Shown: positions 1 through 11,013, numbered from the stretch's first letter. The stretch is DNA of 64,000 nucleotides from Streptomyces solicavernae (GCF_029968095.1 NZ_JASCIR010000009.1:62001-126000); one strand, 5' to 3'. The notes: a model not told the origin generated them from the letters alone. Made by a program: numbers and translations.

Positions 1-112
1 GACGTTGGACCATGACGCGGACCGGATCTTCGAGGAGAGCCACGCCTTCCTCGCCCGGCTCGCGCCCAGTGTCGGCGCAGGCAGCACAGAGGGGACGGCC
101 ACCGGTGGCTGA
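1..112 (+). CDS. C-terminal end of an alpha/beta hydrolase (esterase), partial
   Basis: Reading from base 2, an open frame enters the window and ends at TGA 110-112, giving about 36 residues that begin TLDHDADRIFEESHAFLARL. This resembles the C-terminus of Est30-type carboxylesterases, where a conserved HV-TLD segment carrying the catalytic His precedes the last helix. The catalytic Ser and Asp would lie outside the window. The next gene starts at GTG 105 inside this frame, so the two are probably co-transcribed and translationally coupled. The family call rests on a short tail and is moderate. Confidence 0.55.
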   Translation, partial: TLDHDADRIFEESHAFLARLAPSVGAGSTEGTATGG

Positions 113-833
113 GCACGGCGCGGAGAGGGACGGCAGCCGCGAGGAGGACGACGGCCCCCGGCTCGACGAGGACGCGGCCTGGGCGGCGATCGTCGCCGGG
201 TACGGCGAGGAGCCGCCGGACCCGCCGGGCGCGAAGCCGTTCAAGTCGGTCGAGGACTTGGCGGGCCTGGAGGCAGAGGCGGCGAACGACGCCAAGCCCG
301 GCTCCGAGGCAGCCCCGGACGCCTCCGCGGACACCTCCGAGGACGACGGCGAGGGCGACGGCAGGGACGACGGCGAGGGCAACGGCAAGGACAACCACAA
401 GGACAGCGGCGACCAGGACAGCGGCGACCAGGACAGCGGGGACCAGGACAGCGGGGGCAAGCACAGCGACGACAAGGGCACCGGCAAGGTCGGCGCCTCC
501 GTCACGTTCGCCCCCGGCATAGGCCCGGGCCCGCGGGACTACAGCCCGCCCAAGGCCACGGACGACGACTTCGACGAGGACGACGAGGGCCACTTCGTAC
601 CGCCCGAGCCGCCGCCGCTGCCGGAGGCGGACGCGACCGCCAAGTTCGCCTGGCTCGCCGTCGTCGGCGGCCCGGTCCTGCTGCTGCTCGCGGTGCTGCT
701 CGGCTGGGACATGACGTGGTGGCTGACCACCCTCGGCATCGGCGGCTTCGTCGGCGGCTTCGCCACGCTGGTGCTGCGGATGAACGGCGACGACGACGAG
801 GACGACGACCCGGGGCGGGGCGCGGTCGTCTGA
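105..833 (+). CDS. Acidic, disordered-N-terminus membrane protein of unknown function
   Basis: This 242-residue protein is not a family I recognise. The first about 180 residues are low-complexity and very acidic, with a 15-bp tandem repeat at 402-446 encoding DSGDQ three times. Two hydrophobic helices follow (about residues 181-202 and 207-228), and the tail is Asp/Glu-rich (DDDEDDD). It is probably an inner-membrane protein with a long cytoplasmic acidic arm. GTG 105 was chosen because it overlaps the upstream stop and has a purine-rich AGAGGGG about ten bases before it; the frame is open further upstream but runs through the esterase gene. Confidence 0.7.
   Translation: MAEHGAERDGSREEDDGPRLDEDAAWAAIVAGYGEEPPDPPGAKPFKSVEDLAGLEAEAANDAKPGSEAAPDASADTSEDDGEGDGRDDGEGNGKDNHKDSGDQDSGDQDSGDQDSGGKHSDDKGTGKVGASVTFAPGIGPGPRDYSPPKATDDDFDEDDEGHFVPPEPPPLPEADATAKFAWLAVVGGPVLLLLAVLLGWDMTWWLTTLGIGGFVGGFATLVLRMNGDDDEDDDPGRGAVV
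402..461 (+). repeat. 15-bp tandem repeat (DSGDQ codons)
   Basis: The unit GACAGCGGCGACCAG occurs three times in a row from 402 to 446 (one third-position change in the third copy), followed by a degenerate fourth unit. It lies in frame and encodes the acidic DSGDQ repeat of the membrane protein. Confidence 0.85.
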
Positions 834-938
834 GCCGGGCTCGCCGCACGGCCGGCCGGGCTCCCGCGGCCGCCTTCCGGCCTGCCTCCCCCCGCCAACA
901 CCCCTTATTCTGCCGGCTGTTCACGTCCGGGACCGCAG

Positions 939-1495
939 GCGCTCGTGGCCGGCGGCACGGTCTACCTCATCGAGCGCAACCAGGACGACCAGGACGCCGC
1001 GCCCCGCCCCGGCGACAGCGCCCCGAAGGACCCCGGTTCAACCCCGACCTCGCCCGGCCAGGGGAGGATGCGCCCTCCGGCAGCGTCCCCTCGTACTTCG
1101 TCGGCACATGGACGACCGACACGGGGTACGGACGCCCCAGTCGGATCGAGATCAAACAAGCCGCCGACGGCCGGCAGGCGGTGACCTTCTACCGGTACCC
1201 GCAGGACGGGGGCGCGGGCGGGCTGTGCGTGACCGTGTCCCGGCTGATCGCGGTGGAGCAAGGCGGCACACGCCTCAACTTGGACACCGGGAAAGTGGAC
1301 TCGTCGCGTTCCTCCCCCTACTGCGTCAACGAGTCGGCCTCGATCATCGACGCTCACTCATCCGGAATCCGCAGATCCACGAACAAGAGCAACAGCAACG
1401 GCGGCACGGTCTACAGCCGCAGCCGACCCACTGTGTTAGTACGACTATTCACCGCGCCGGATACGCCGTCCGGGCCACGGGTAGGGACTCGCTGA
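939..1495 (+). pseudogene. Decayed remnant of a secreted or kinase-associated domain, frameshifted
   Basis: No intact gene is seen between 834 and 1563. Two frames here read like real protein. The frame at 945 gives LVAGGTVYLIERNQDDQD, like the end of a membrane helix plus a linker. From about 1035 a different frame gives a globular stretch containing SYFVGTWTTD and later GLCVTVSRLIAV, ending at TGA 1493-1495. The VGTWT-type segment resembles the extracytoplasmic C-terminal domain of some Streptomyces Ser/Thr kinases. The frame change and missing N-terminus point to a broken gene. A sequencing error, or a short genuine gene with a different start, cannot be excluded. Confidence 0.4.
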
Positions 1496-1524
1496 CGTGA
1501 TCACTTAAGGTCGCCGTCCGATGA

Positions 1525-3958
<2,434 letters not shown>

Positions 3959-3968
3959 GGAGCCCCCG

Positions 3969-4721
3969 CTACCTGCCGCCCGCCGGCACCCGCAGCGCAG
4001 CCAGCACCGGCAGGTGATCCGTGGCCGCCACCAGGTCCGCCTCCGTCACACCCGCGTGCCCGGAGGGCACCCCGCACCCCAGGACCTCGATGCCCGAGGT
4101 GGCGAAGATCGCGTCGATCCGCTGGTGCGGGTCGGCCGGGACGGAGGTGTACTCGCCGCCCCACGGCTTCACGGCCCAGCCGTCCTGGAGGGCGGTGGCC
4201 AGGCGGCGGAACGTGCGGCCGGTGGGCCGGTCGTTGAGGTCGCCGCCCGCGACGGCGTGCTCGGTGCCCATCCCGGCAAGCCGGTCGAGGAGCAGGGCGC
4301 CCTGCTCGTACCGCTCGTCGGTCTGCAGGCTCAGATGGCAGCTGAGGACGCCGAGCCGGGCCCCGCCGAAGCGGACCACGGCGGTGGCGAAGCCGCGGCG
4401 GTGCAGGCCGGGGGTGAGCGGGAGCAGGACGTCCTCGGTGCGCTCGACGGTGGCGCGCAGCGAGCAGAGCAGCGCGGGCCCGGCCGCGGTGCCGCCACCG
4501 GAGAGGATCACCAGGTCGGACGCGGCGGCGAGCCTGGCCAGCTTCTTGCGCCAGCGGAAGAACCGCGGGGCTTCCTGGACGAGTACGAGGTCGGGGGCGC
4601 AGGCGGCGATGACGCGGGCGAGGGCGTCGGTGTCGTCGCGCAGGGAGCGGACGTTGTAGCTGAGGACGCGGATGACGGCCGAACCGTCCGGCTCTGCAAG
4701 GGAGTTGGGAAGGGCGGTCAT
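3969..4721 (-). CDS. Endonuclease/exonuclease/phosphatase (EEP) family protein
   Basis: This 250-residue protein has the EEP fold signature in order: VLSYNVRSL near the N-terminus, VQEAP (metal-binding Glu), GGDLNDRP (Asp/Asn pair), a QRIDAIFA strand, and the terminal ATDHLPV with the catalytic Asp-His. Such enzymes hydrolyse phosphodiester or phosphomonoester bonds in nucleic acids or lipids; the substrate cannot be read from the sequence. No signal peptide or membrane segment is seen, so it is probably cytoplasmic. ATG 4721 is preferred over an upstream TTG (4730). No good ribosome binding site is visible. It lies downstream of glkA but is separated from it by a terminator and tandem repeats. 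Confidence 0.85.
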   Translation of the reverse strand: MTALPNSLAEPDGSAVIRVLSYNVRSLRDDTDALARVIAACAPDLVLVQEAPRFFRWRKKLARLAAASDLVILSGGGTAAGPALLCSLRATVERTEDVLLPLTPGLHRRGFATAVVRFGGARLGVLSCHLSLQTDERYEQGALLLDRLAGMGTEHAVAGGDLNDRPTGRTFRRLATALQDGWAVKPWGGEYTSVPADPHQRIDAIFATSGIEVLGCGVPSGHAGVTEADLVAATDHLPVLAALRVPAGGR

Positions 4722-4735
4722 GGGGATCAAGGTAC

Positions 4736-4820
4736 GGGAAACGCCACCCGCGGCAGCACGGAAAACGCCGCCCGCGGCAGCACGGAAAACGCCACCCGCG
4801 GCAGCGCGGAAAACGCCCGC
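4736..4820. repeat. 24-bp tandem repeat upstream of the EEP gene
   Basis: Three and a half copies of a 24-bp unit (GGAAAACGCC followed by RCCCGCGGCAGCAC) run from 4736 to 4820. They lie in the promoter/leader region of the minus-strand EEP gene and abut the glkA terminator. They are not in frame with a supported gene. Confidence 0.85.
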
Positions 4821-4845
4821 CGCCCCGAAGGAAGCGGCGGGCGTT
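4812..4845 (-). terminator. Terminator hairpin downstream of glkA
   Basis: AACGCCCGCCGC and its exact complement form a 12-bp stem with a 10-base loop, starting 23 bases past the glkA stop codon. The U-tract is weak, as is usual in Streptomyces. Confidence 0.75.
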
Positions 4846-4867
4846 CACCCGTGCACGAAGCGCTGGG

Positions 4868-5821
4868 TCACATCACCGGATCCGGCTGCCGGGCCAGGTC
4901 CGCCGCGCCCACCAGGCCCGCCTTGTTGCCCAGCTGGGCGGCGACCACCTCCGCCACCGGCCGCCAGTTGCTGCCGACCAGCCAGCGCTTGTACGACTTG
5001 CGGATCGGGTCGAGGACCAGCTCGCCCTCGTCCGAGAGCCCGCCGCCGATGATGAACGCGGACGGGTCGAACAGCGACGCCAGGTCGGCGAGCCCGGCGC
5101 CGGCCCAGCGGGCCAGCTCGCGGTACGAGTCGACGGCGACCGGGTCGCCCTGGCGCGCGGCCATGGAGATGTGCTTGCCCTCGATGCCCTCGGGGGTGCC
5201 GTCGCCGTACCCGAGGAGGATCTCGGCGTTCTCCGGGGTAGCGTTGGCGCGCTGGCGCGCGTACCGCACGAGGGCGCGGCCCGACGCGTACTGCTCCCAG
5301 CAGCCCTGCGAGCCGCAGCCGCAGAGCAGGCCGTCCGGGACCATCCGGATGTGGCCGAACTCGGCGGCGACGCCGAAGTGTCCGCGGCGCAGCTTGTTGC
5401 CGATGATGATGCCGCCGCCGAGGCCGGTGCCGAGCGTGATGCAGATGACGTTGCGGTGGCCCTTGCCGCCGCCGAAGCGGTACTCGCCCCAGGCGGCCGC
5501 GTTGGCGTCGTTCTCCACGACGATCGGGAGGCCCACGCGGGCCTCGACCTTCTCCTTGAGCGGTTCCTGGCGCCAGTCGATGTTGGGCGCGAAGTAGACC
5601 GTGGAGCGCTGGCGGTCGACGTATCCGGCGGCTCCGATGCCCACGCCGACGATCTCGTGCCCCGCTCGGGCGCCCTCGACGGCCGAGGCGATCGCGTCGA
5701 CGATCCCGTCAGGCGTGCTGGGGGTCGGCACCTTGAAGGTGGAGAGGATGTTGCCCTCTTCGTCGACCACACCCGCTGCGATCTTGGTGCCGCCGATGTC
5801 GACGCCGATGGTGAGTCCCAT
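4868..5821 (-). CDS. glkA: Glucokinase, ROK family
   Basis: This 317-residue ROK-family sugar kinase has the same length as S. coelicolor GlkA, which phosphorylates glucose to glucose-6-phosphate with ATP and is also needed for glucose repression of other sugar pathways. Visible features are the N-terminal phosphate-binding DIGGTKIAAG, the VENDANAAAWGEY catalytic segment, GTGLGGG, and the ROK zinc site with a His followed by CGCGSQGCWEQ. ATG 5821 was chosen because GAGGGA lies seven bases upstream and it gives the family N-terminus MGLTIGVDIGG. The frame is open for 66 more codons, but those are Arg/Pro-rich and non-coding in character. A terminator follows at 4812-4845. Confidence 0.97.
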   Translation of the reverse strand: MGLTIGVDIGGTKIAAGVVDEEGNILSTFKVPTPSTPDGIVDAIASAVEGARAGHEIVGVGIGAAGYVDRQRSTVYFAPNIDWRQEPLKEKVEARVGLPIVVENDANAAAWGEYRFGGGKGHRNVICITLGTGLGGGIIIGNKLRRGHFGVAAEFGHIRMVPDGLLCGCGSQGCWEQYASGRALVRYARQRANATPENAEILLGYGDGTPEGIEGKHISMAARQGDPVAVDSYRELARWAGAGLADLASLFDPSAFIIGGGLSDEGELVLDPIRKSYKRWLVGSNWRPVAEVVAAQLGNKAGLVGAADLARQPDPVM

Positions 5822-5909
5822 TAGTCCCTCAGTTTTCGGTTCGAGCCCCGCTAGGGGCAACCGTACCCGAGGTCGACGGGCCCCCAGGGGCGTCTCCCCT
5901 AGTCGCCCC

Positions 5910-6356
5910 CTAGTCGAGGTCGATGTGCTCCCCGCCGCCGGTGTCCTCGGGCTTTCCGCCGCCCGGGGCCTGCGGCTTCGCCTCGTCCGGGCCCGCGGTC
6001 CAGCGGCGCTCGTGGCCAAAGACGGCGCTGCGGTAGGCGGCGAGGAGTTCGGAGCCCGCGTTGGCGAGGTGGTCGAAGACCTCGGGGTTGCGCTCGATGA
6101 CCGGTTCGACGGCGGCCTTGGCCTGCTCGACGAAGTGCTGCACGGCGCCCTGGGCGGCGGTGCCGGCGATCGGGGCCTGGAACGAGGAGAGCTTGTCGGT
6201 GACGGCGTCCATCAGCTTGCGCAGCTCATCGGCGGCGGAGCCGGGCTCCGGTGCGCCGTGCTGCGCGCGGTGGCGGGCCTGCTCGGCGGCGAGGTCCTCG
6301 GCGCAGGCCTTCTGCCAGGCGTCGGCGTCGGGTGCGGTGCGCTCGGTGTCGCTCAT
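5910..6356 (-). CDS. DUF5304-like small cytoplasmic protein
   Basis: This 148-residue protein has a soluble, helical N-terminal two thirds (about residues 12-115, with amphipathic stretches such as AADELRKLMDAVTDKL) and a Gly/Pro/Glu-rich tail ending HIDLD. It matches the Streptomyces family I know as DUF5304, function unknown. It has no signal peptide or membrane helix. ATG 6356 follows a purine-rich GGAG. It sits between an ArsA-like ATPase and glkA on the same strand, an arrangement I recall as conserved in Streptomyces. Confidence 0.75.
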   Translation of the reverse strand: MSDTERTAPDADAWQKACAEDLAAEQARHRAQHGAPEPGSAADELRKLMDAVTDKLSSFQAPIAGTAAQGAVQHFVEQAKAAVEPVIERNPEVFDHLANAGSELLAAYRSAVFGHERRWTAGPDEAKPQAPGGGKPEDTGGGEHIDLD

Positions 6357-6430
6357 GGGAGGCTCCTGCGGAGGCTGCGTACGGCGTGTGACTGCTCACT
6401 GTCGACGTTACCCGAACGGGGGTACACGGT

Positions 6431-7576
6431 TCACCGCCCTTGCGGCCACAGCCCCGGATCCGGTGTGAAGCGGATGCGCAGCTCGCCGTCCCTGAGCCCC
6501 GCACCCGAGACCGTGCAGCGGCGCAGCGCGGACGGCAGCGGCACCATGCGGCGGAACGGGCCGACCGTGACCACGAGTTCGTCGCCGCGCCGCACCAGGT
6601 CGAGGTCCTCGCGGACGGCACCGGGCAGCGGGATCCGCCAGACCAGGACGCCGTCGTCGGCGAGCCGGTCCTCGACCGGCCACTGCACGGCATCGGGCAC
6701 CGGGTCGGGTAGGGGCAGGGCGAGCGCGGCCAGGTCGTCGGCGCCGCGCGGGTCCCGCCCGAGGTGGGCGGCGGCGTGCAGCGGGTACGCGTCGCGCCAC
6801 TCGGCGAGGGCCTTGTCCTGCTGGGCGGCGGCCGAGGCGAGCCACGGGTCGGCCGAGTCGTGCGGCAACACCCGGTTGGCGACGAGGAGTTCGGTGCGCA
6901 GTGCGTGCAGGGCGAACCCGGTGCGGGCGGTGTGCACGGCGTCGGCCCCGGCGGGACCGGGCTCGGCGACGAGGCGTACGGCGGTGGTGTCGGCCTCGAT
7001 CACCGACTGGACGGCGGCGAGGTGCTGGTCCCAGTGCGCGGCGGTGTCGTACAGCCACTGGGCGGGCATCGGGACGCCCGCGAGCTGGGCGAGCATCGGG
7101 CGCAGCGCGCGGGCGGCCTGCCGTTCGGGCGGCAGCAGCCGGCGCAGGTAGCGGCGCAGCTGGGCGGGGAGCGCGAGCAGCGCGAGGGCCTGCGGGGCGG
7201 GCGGCAGGTCGACGACGACCAGGTCGTACGGCTGCGCGGCGGCGTCCCGCACGGCCCGCAGGAGCGCGAGCTCACCCGCGCCCGGGAGCTCGGTCAGCTC
7301 CTCCTCGTCCAGGCGCTGGGCGCCGAACAGGTCGAGGGCGGTGGCCGCGCGGTCCTGGAGGGCGAGGAGTTCGCGCCGGAAGTGGGCGCCGCTGTCCACA
7401 TGCCGCACGGTGAGTCCGGGTAGCTCCACGGCGCCGAGCACCGCGGGCAGGGTGTCGTGGGCGTCGGCGGTGAGGAGGAGGGTCCGGCGCCCGTCGCGCG
7501 CGGCGGCGAGCGCGGTGGCCGCGGCGGTGGTGGTCCGGCCGCTGCCGCCGGGGCCGGTGACGAGAAGGGTCTGCAT
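6431..7576 (-). CDS. ArsA/GET3-like P-loop ATPase with altered P-loop
   Basis: This 381-residue protein belongs to the SIMIBI-class ArsA/GET3 branch. The N-terminal P-loop is GPGGSGRTT, followed by a switch/Walker B strand DLVVVDLPPAPQAL and the nucleotide-binding LVANRVLPH. The C-terminal about 90 residues (from about 290) form a beta-rich domain like the HSP20-like ArsA C-terminal domain. The usual Lys-Thr of the P-loop (GKT) is Arg-Thr here, and the ArsA signature Lys is absent, so nucleotide hydrolysis may be weak or altered. The arsenic role of ArsA should not be assumed. The gene starts seven bases after the SRPBCC gene ends, so the two are probably one operon. Confidence 0.8.
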   Translation of the reverse strand: MQTLLVTGPGGSGRTTTAAATALAAARDGRRTLLLTADAHDTLPAVLGAVELPGLTVRHVDSGAHFRRELLALQDRAATALDLFGAQRLDEEELTELPGAGELALLRAVRDAAAQPYDLVVVDLPPAPQALALLALPAQLRRYLRRLLPPERQAARALRPMLAQLAGVPMPAQWLYDTAAHWDQHLAAVQSVIEADTTAVRLVAEPGPAGADAVHTARTGFALHALRTELLVANRVLPHDSADPWLASAAAQQDKALAEWRDAYPLHAAAHLGRDPRGADDLAALALPLPDPVPDAVQWPVEDRLADDGVLVWRIPLPGAVREDLDLVRRGDELVVTVGPFRRMVPLPSALRRCTVSGAGLRDGELRIRFTPDPGLWPQGR

Positions 7577-7583
7577 GGAGGGC

Positions 7584-8021
7584 CTAACTCCCCGACTCCA
7601 CCCGCTTCTTGAGGCCCGCGAGCGCCCGGTCGATGATGACCTTCTCCGCCTTGCGCTTGATCATCCCGAGCATGGGGATCTTGACGTCCACGGTGAGCGC
7701 GTACGTGACCTCGGTGCCCTTGCCCTTCTCGGCGAGGACGTAGGAGCCGTCGAGGGCGCGGAGCATCTGGGACTTGACGAGGGTCCAGCTGACCTTGCTG
7801 TCGCCGGACCAGGTGTACGCGAGGACCTGGTCGTCCTTGATCGCGCCGGTGTCCATGACGAGGCGGACCTGCTCGGCGCGGCCCTGCCCGTCGGCGGCCA
7901 GCACCTCGGCCTCCTTGACCTCGGCGGTCCAGTCCGGGTAGCGGCCGAAGTCGGCGATCACCGCCATGACGTCGGCGGGCGCCGCCTCGATCTCGATGTT
8001 CGAGCTGGTGTGTTCCGCCAT
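7584..8021 (-). CDS. SRPBCC (START-like) family protein
   Basis: This 145-residue protein has the SRPBCC/polyketide-cyclase-like pattern. An N-terminal beta strand (IEIEAAPADVMAVIADF) is followed by DYPDW-like RYPDWTAEVKEAEVL, strands with WSGDSKVSWTL, and a long C-terminal helix (KRKAEKVIIDRALAGLKKRV). These proteins bind hydrophobic ligands in a deep cavity; the ligand is unknown. ATG 8021 has a strong GGAGGA eleven bases upstream, which excludes the longer open frame. The neighbouring ArsA-like ATPase begins seven bases after its stop, suggesting joint function. Confidence 0.85.
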   Translation of the reverse strand: MAEHTSSNIEIEAAPADVMAVIADFGRYPDWTAEVKEAEVLAADGQGRAEQVRLVMDTGAIKDDQVLAYTWSGDSKVSWTLVKSQMLRALDGSYVLAEKGKGTEVTYALTVDVKIPMLGMIKRKAEKVIIDRALAGLKKRVESGS

Positions 8022-8115
8022 CGCGGTGGCTCCTCCGGTGCGGTTCCGTCGAGGGTGTGATCGGCGGCGTACCACGTGCGCGCCGCCCGCGTGAAGGCTA
8101 CCGCGCTCCGATCAC

Positions 8116-8892
8116 TCACCACTCCAGGGCCCAGGGCGTCCCGGTGCCCGCGAAGTGGCCCACGTTCACGCACTCCGTGACGCCGATCCGCATGCGGCGT
8201 ACGAGGGGTTGGTGGACGTGGCCGAAGAGGGCGTAGCGGGGGCGGGTGCGGCGGATGGCGTCGAGGAGGGCGCTGCTGCCGCGCTCGAAGCGGCGGGCCA
8301 CGGTGTCGTACACGAGGTCGGGGACCTCGGGCGGGATGTGGGTGCACAGGACGTCGACCTCGCCGACGGCCTCGACCTTGGCCGCGTACTCCTCGTCGCT
8401 GATCTCGAAGGGGGTCTTCATGGGGGATTCGAGGCCGCCGCCGACGAAGCCGAAGACGCGGCCGCCGATCTCGGCCCGCTGACCGTCGAGGACGGTGGTG
8501 CCCGGGAGGGCGTACTCGCTCCAGAGGGCCGGCATGTCGACGTTGCCGTAGGTCGCGTACGTCGGAGTGGGGAAGGCGGCGAACAGCTCGGCGTACTGCT
8601 TGCGGACGGCGTTCTCGATGGCCGTGGCGCGGTCCGCGTCCAGGCCGGCCCAGAGCCGCGCGCCCAGTTCGCGGGCCTCGTCGAAGCGGCGGGCGGTGCG
8701 CAGCTCGACCAGGCGTGAGGCGTTCTGTGTGCCGAAGAGCTCGGGGAAGATGCCGCGCGAGTGGTCGGCGTAGTCGAGGAACAGGATCAGGTCGCCGAGG
8801 CAGATCAGCGCGTCCGCGCCGTCGCCCGCGCGGGCCAGCGCCTCCGCGTTGCCGTGCACGTCGCTCACCACATGTACCCGCATGTCTGGCAT
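8116..8892 (-). CDS. Calcineurin-like metallophosphoesterase
   Basis: This 258-residue protein has the metallophosphoesterase motif set. They are DVHGN (metal ligands Asp and His), CLGDLI (bridging Asp), GNVD (Asn), CTHIPP and GHVHQP (C-terminal His pair). The specific phosphoester is not predictable; cytoplasmic members often cleave nucleotide or sugar phosphates. Three starts are possible (8901 GTG, 8892 ATG, 8883 ATG). ATG 8892 is favoured because AGGGTGA lies five bases upstream. No signal peptide. The upstream SRPBCC operon begins about 95 bases after its stop. Confidence 0.87.
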   Translation of the reverse strand: MPDMRVHVVSDVHGNAEALARAGDGADALICLGDLILFLDYADHSRGIFPELFGTQNASRLVELRTARRFDEARELGARLWAGLDADRATAIENAVRKQYAELFAAFPTPTYATYGNVDMPALWSEYALPGTTVLDGQRAEIGGRVFGFVGGGLESPMKTPFEISDEEYAAKVEAVGEVDVLCTHIPPEVPDLVYDTVARRFERGSSALLDAIRRTRPRYALFGHVHQPLVRRMRIGVTECVNVGHFAGTGTPWALEW

Positions 8893-9204
8893 GACGATCA
8901 CCCTAGGGCGAGCCGCCTTGAGCCGGTAGGGGCCGCCGGACCTGCGGTTACTTCCGAGTCGCCCGAAAAGTGGATTACTGTGCGCGAAGGAACGCCGCGA
9001 CGCGTGACGTGATGTGTGACGCAGCGAACATCTGGCCCGACCCCCCTACCGAAAAGGCAGTACCGGTGGGTAACGTCCGGGCAGTCCAGTCGTGCTCGAT
9101 GCACCCCACCTGCAAGTTCAGCCATCGAGCACCTGCCCGATCTTGGACCGCACCGTCGCATCGCACACCGTCGTGGCGCCGGCGCCCTATGAGGAGCAGC
9201 AGTC
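8893..9204. other. Intergenic region between divergent genes, no gene seen
   Basis: About 310 bases separate the divergent metallophosphoesterase (-) and acyl-CoA ligase (+). It should hold both promoters. Two direct GTGACG-containing repeats lie near 9004-9020. No start codon with a ribosome binding site, RNA gene or strong hairpin was found, except GAGGAG at 9191-9196 serving the ligase. Confidence 0.5.
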
Positions 9205-11013
9205 TTGCGCGAGTTCAGCCTTCCGGCCCTGTACGAGGTCCCCGCGGACGGCAATCTGACCGACATCGTCCGCCGAAACGCCGCGCAGCACCCGGATGTT
9301 GCCGTCATCGGCCGCAAGGTGAACGGCACCTGGACCGACGTCTCGGCCAAGGACTTCCTCGCCGAGGTGCACGCCGCCGCCAAGGGCCTGATCGCGTCCG
9401 GCGTCGGCCCGGGCGACCGGGTCGGCCTGATGTCCCGTACGCGGTACGAGTGGACGCTCCTGGACTTCGCGATCTGGAGCGCGGGCGCGGTGACGGTCCC
9501 GGTGTACGAGACCAGCTCGCCCGAGCAGGTGCAGTGGATCCTCGGCGACTCCGGCGCGGTGGCCTGCCTGGTGGAGCTGGACGTGCACGCGAAGGCCGTC
9601 GAGGCGGTGCGCGACCGGCTCCCCGACCTGGCGAACGTCTGGCAGATCGAGACGGACTCCCCCGAGGCGGGCGCGATCGAGCAGCTGCGCCGCGCGGGCG
9701 CGGACGTCGCCGACGAGACGGTCGAGGAGCGCGGTTCGCTCGCGAAGGCCGACGACCCGGCGACGATCGTCTACACCTCGGGCACCACGGGCCGCCCCAA
9801 GGGCTGTGTCCTGACGCACCGTTCGTTCTTCGCGGAGTGCGGCAACATCGTGGAGCGGATCCGCCCGCTGTTCCGCACCGGCGAGTGCTCGGTGCTGCTG
9901 TTCCTGCCGCTCGCCCATGTCTTCGGGCGCCTGGTGCAGATCGCCCCGATGCTGGCGCCGATCAAGCTGGGCCACGTACCGGACATCAAGAACCTCACGG
10001 ACGAACTGGCCTCGTTCCGGCCGACGTTGATCCTCGGTGTGCCGCGGGTCTTCGAGAAGGTCTACAACTCGGCGCGCGCCAAGGCGCAGGCGGACGGCAA
10101 GGGCAAGATCTTCGACAAGGCCGCGGACACGGCGATCGCGTACAGCCGCGCCCTGGACACGCCCTCGGGCCCGTCGCTGAGCCTCAAGCTCAAGTACAAG
10201 ACGTTCGACCGGCTGGTCTACCGCAAGCTGCGCGCGGTCCTCGGCGGCCGTGGCGAGGCGGCGATCTCCGGCGGCGCCCCGCTGGGCGAGCGGCTCGGCC
10301 ACTTCTTCCGCGGCATCGGCTTCACGGTCCTGGAGGGCTACGGCCTCACCGAGTCCTGCGCGGCCACCACGTTCAACCCGCACGACCGGCAGAAGATCGG
10401 CACGGTCGGCCAGCCGCTGCCCGGTTCGGTCGTCCGGATCGCGGACGACGGCGAGGTGCTGCTGCACGGCGAGCACCTGTTCAAGGAGTACTGGAACAAC
10501 CCCGGCGCGACCGAGGAGGCCCTGGCCGACGGGTGGTTCCACACCGGTGACATCGGCACCCTCGACGAGGACGGCTATCTCGCGATCACCGGCCGCAAGA
10601 AGGAGATCATCGTCACAGCCGGCGGCAAGAACGTCGCGCCCGCGGTGATCGAGGACCGCATCCGGGCGCACGCCCTGGTCGCCGAGTGCATGGTGGTCGG
10701 CGACGGGCGGCCGTTCGTCGGCGCCCTGGTCACCCTGGACGAGGAGTTCATCGGGCGCTGGGCCGACGAGCACGGCAAGTCCGCTAAGTCGGCGGCGGAC
10801 CTGCGGGACGACGCGGAGCTGCTCGCCGCCGTCCAGCAGGCGGTGGACGACGGCAACGCGGCCGTGTCCAAGGCGGAGTCGGTGCGTAAGTTCCGGGTGC
10901 TCGGGGCGCAGTTCACGGAGGAGTCGGGGCACTTGACGCCGTCCCTGAAGCTCAAGCGGAACGTGGTCGCCAAGGACTACGCGGACGAGATCGAGGCGCT
11001 TTACACCAGCTGA
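9205..11013 (+). CDS. Long-chain fatty-acid--CoA ligase, FadD15-like
   Basis: This 602-residue ANL-superfamily enzyme activates long-chain fatty acids with ATP to acyl-AMP and then acyl-CoA. Motifs in order are the AMP-binding TIVYTSGTTGRPKG (about residues 191-204), GYGLTES, the hinge/adenylate motif with TGDIGTLDEDG and GRKKEIIVTAGGKN, and the C-terminal catalytic Lys in LTPSLKLKRN. The length is typical of bacterial FadD15-type enzymes. The start is TTG 9205, because GAGGAG lies eight bases before it and the protein begins MREFSLPALYEVP; no better in-frame ATG exists. It is cytoplasmic or membrane-peripheral, with no signal peptide. Confidence 0.93.
   Translation: MREFSLPALYEVPADGNLTDIVRRNAAQHPDVAVIGRKVNGTWTDVSAKDFLAEVHAAAKGLIASGVGPGDRVGLMSRTRYEWTLLDFAIWSAGAVTVPVYETSSPEQVQWILGDSGAVACLVELDVHAKAVEAVRDRLPDLANVWQIETDSPEAGAIEQLRRAGADVADETVEERGSLAKADDPATIVYTSGTTGRPKGCVLTHRSFFAECGNIVERIRPLFRTGECSVLLFLPLAHVFGRLVQIAPMLAPIKLGHVPDIKNLTDELASFRPTLILGVPRVFEKVYNSARAKAQADGKGKIFDKAADTAIAYSRALDTPSGPSLSLKLKYKTFDRLVYRKLRAVLGGRGEAAISGGAPLGERLGHFFRGIGFTVLEGYGLTESCAATTFNPHDRQKIGTVGQPLPGSVVRIADDGEVLLHGEHLFKEYWNNPGATEEALADGWFHTGDIGTLDEDGYLAITGRKKEIIVTAGGKNVAPAVIEDRIRAHALVAECMVVGDGRPFVGALVTLDEEFIGRWADEHGKSAKSAADLRDDAELLAAVQQAVDDGNAAVSKAESVRKFRVLGAQFTEESGHLTPSLKLKRNVVAKDYADEIEALYTS

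Noticed and set aside
12..104. ATG 12 start for the acidic membrane protein
   Set aside because: It would overlap almost all of the visible esterase tail; GTG 105 is better placed.
4868..6019. Longer glkA start (383 residues)
   Set aside because: The extra N-terminus is Arg/Ser/Pro-rich; the family start MGLTIGVDIGG and ribosome site fix the start at 5821.
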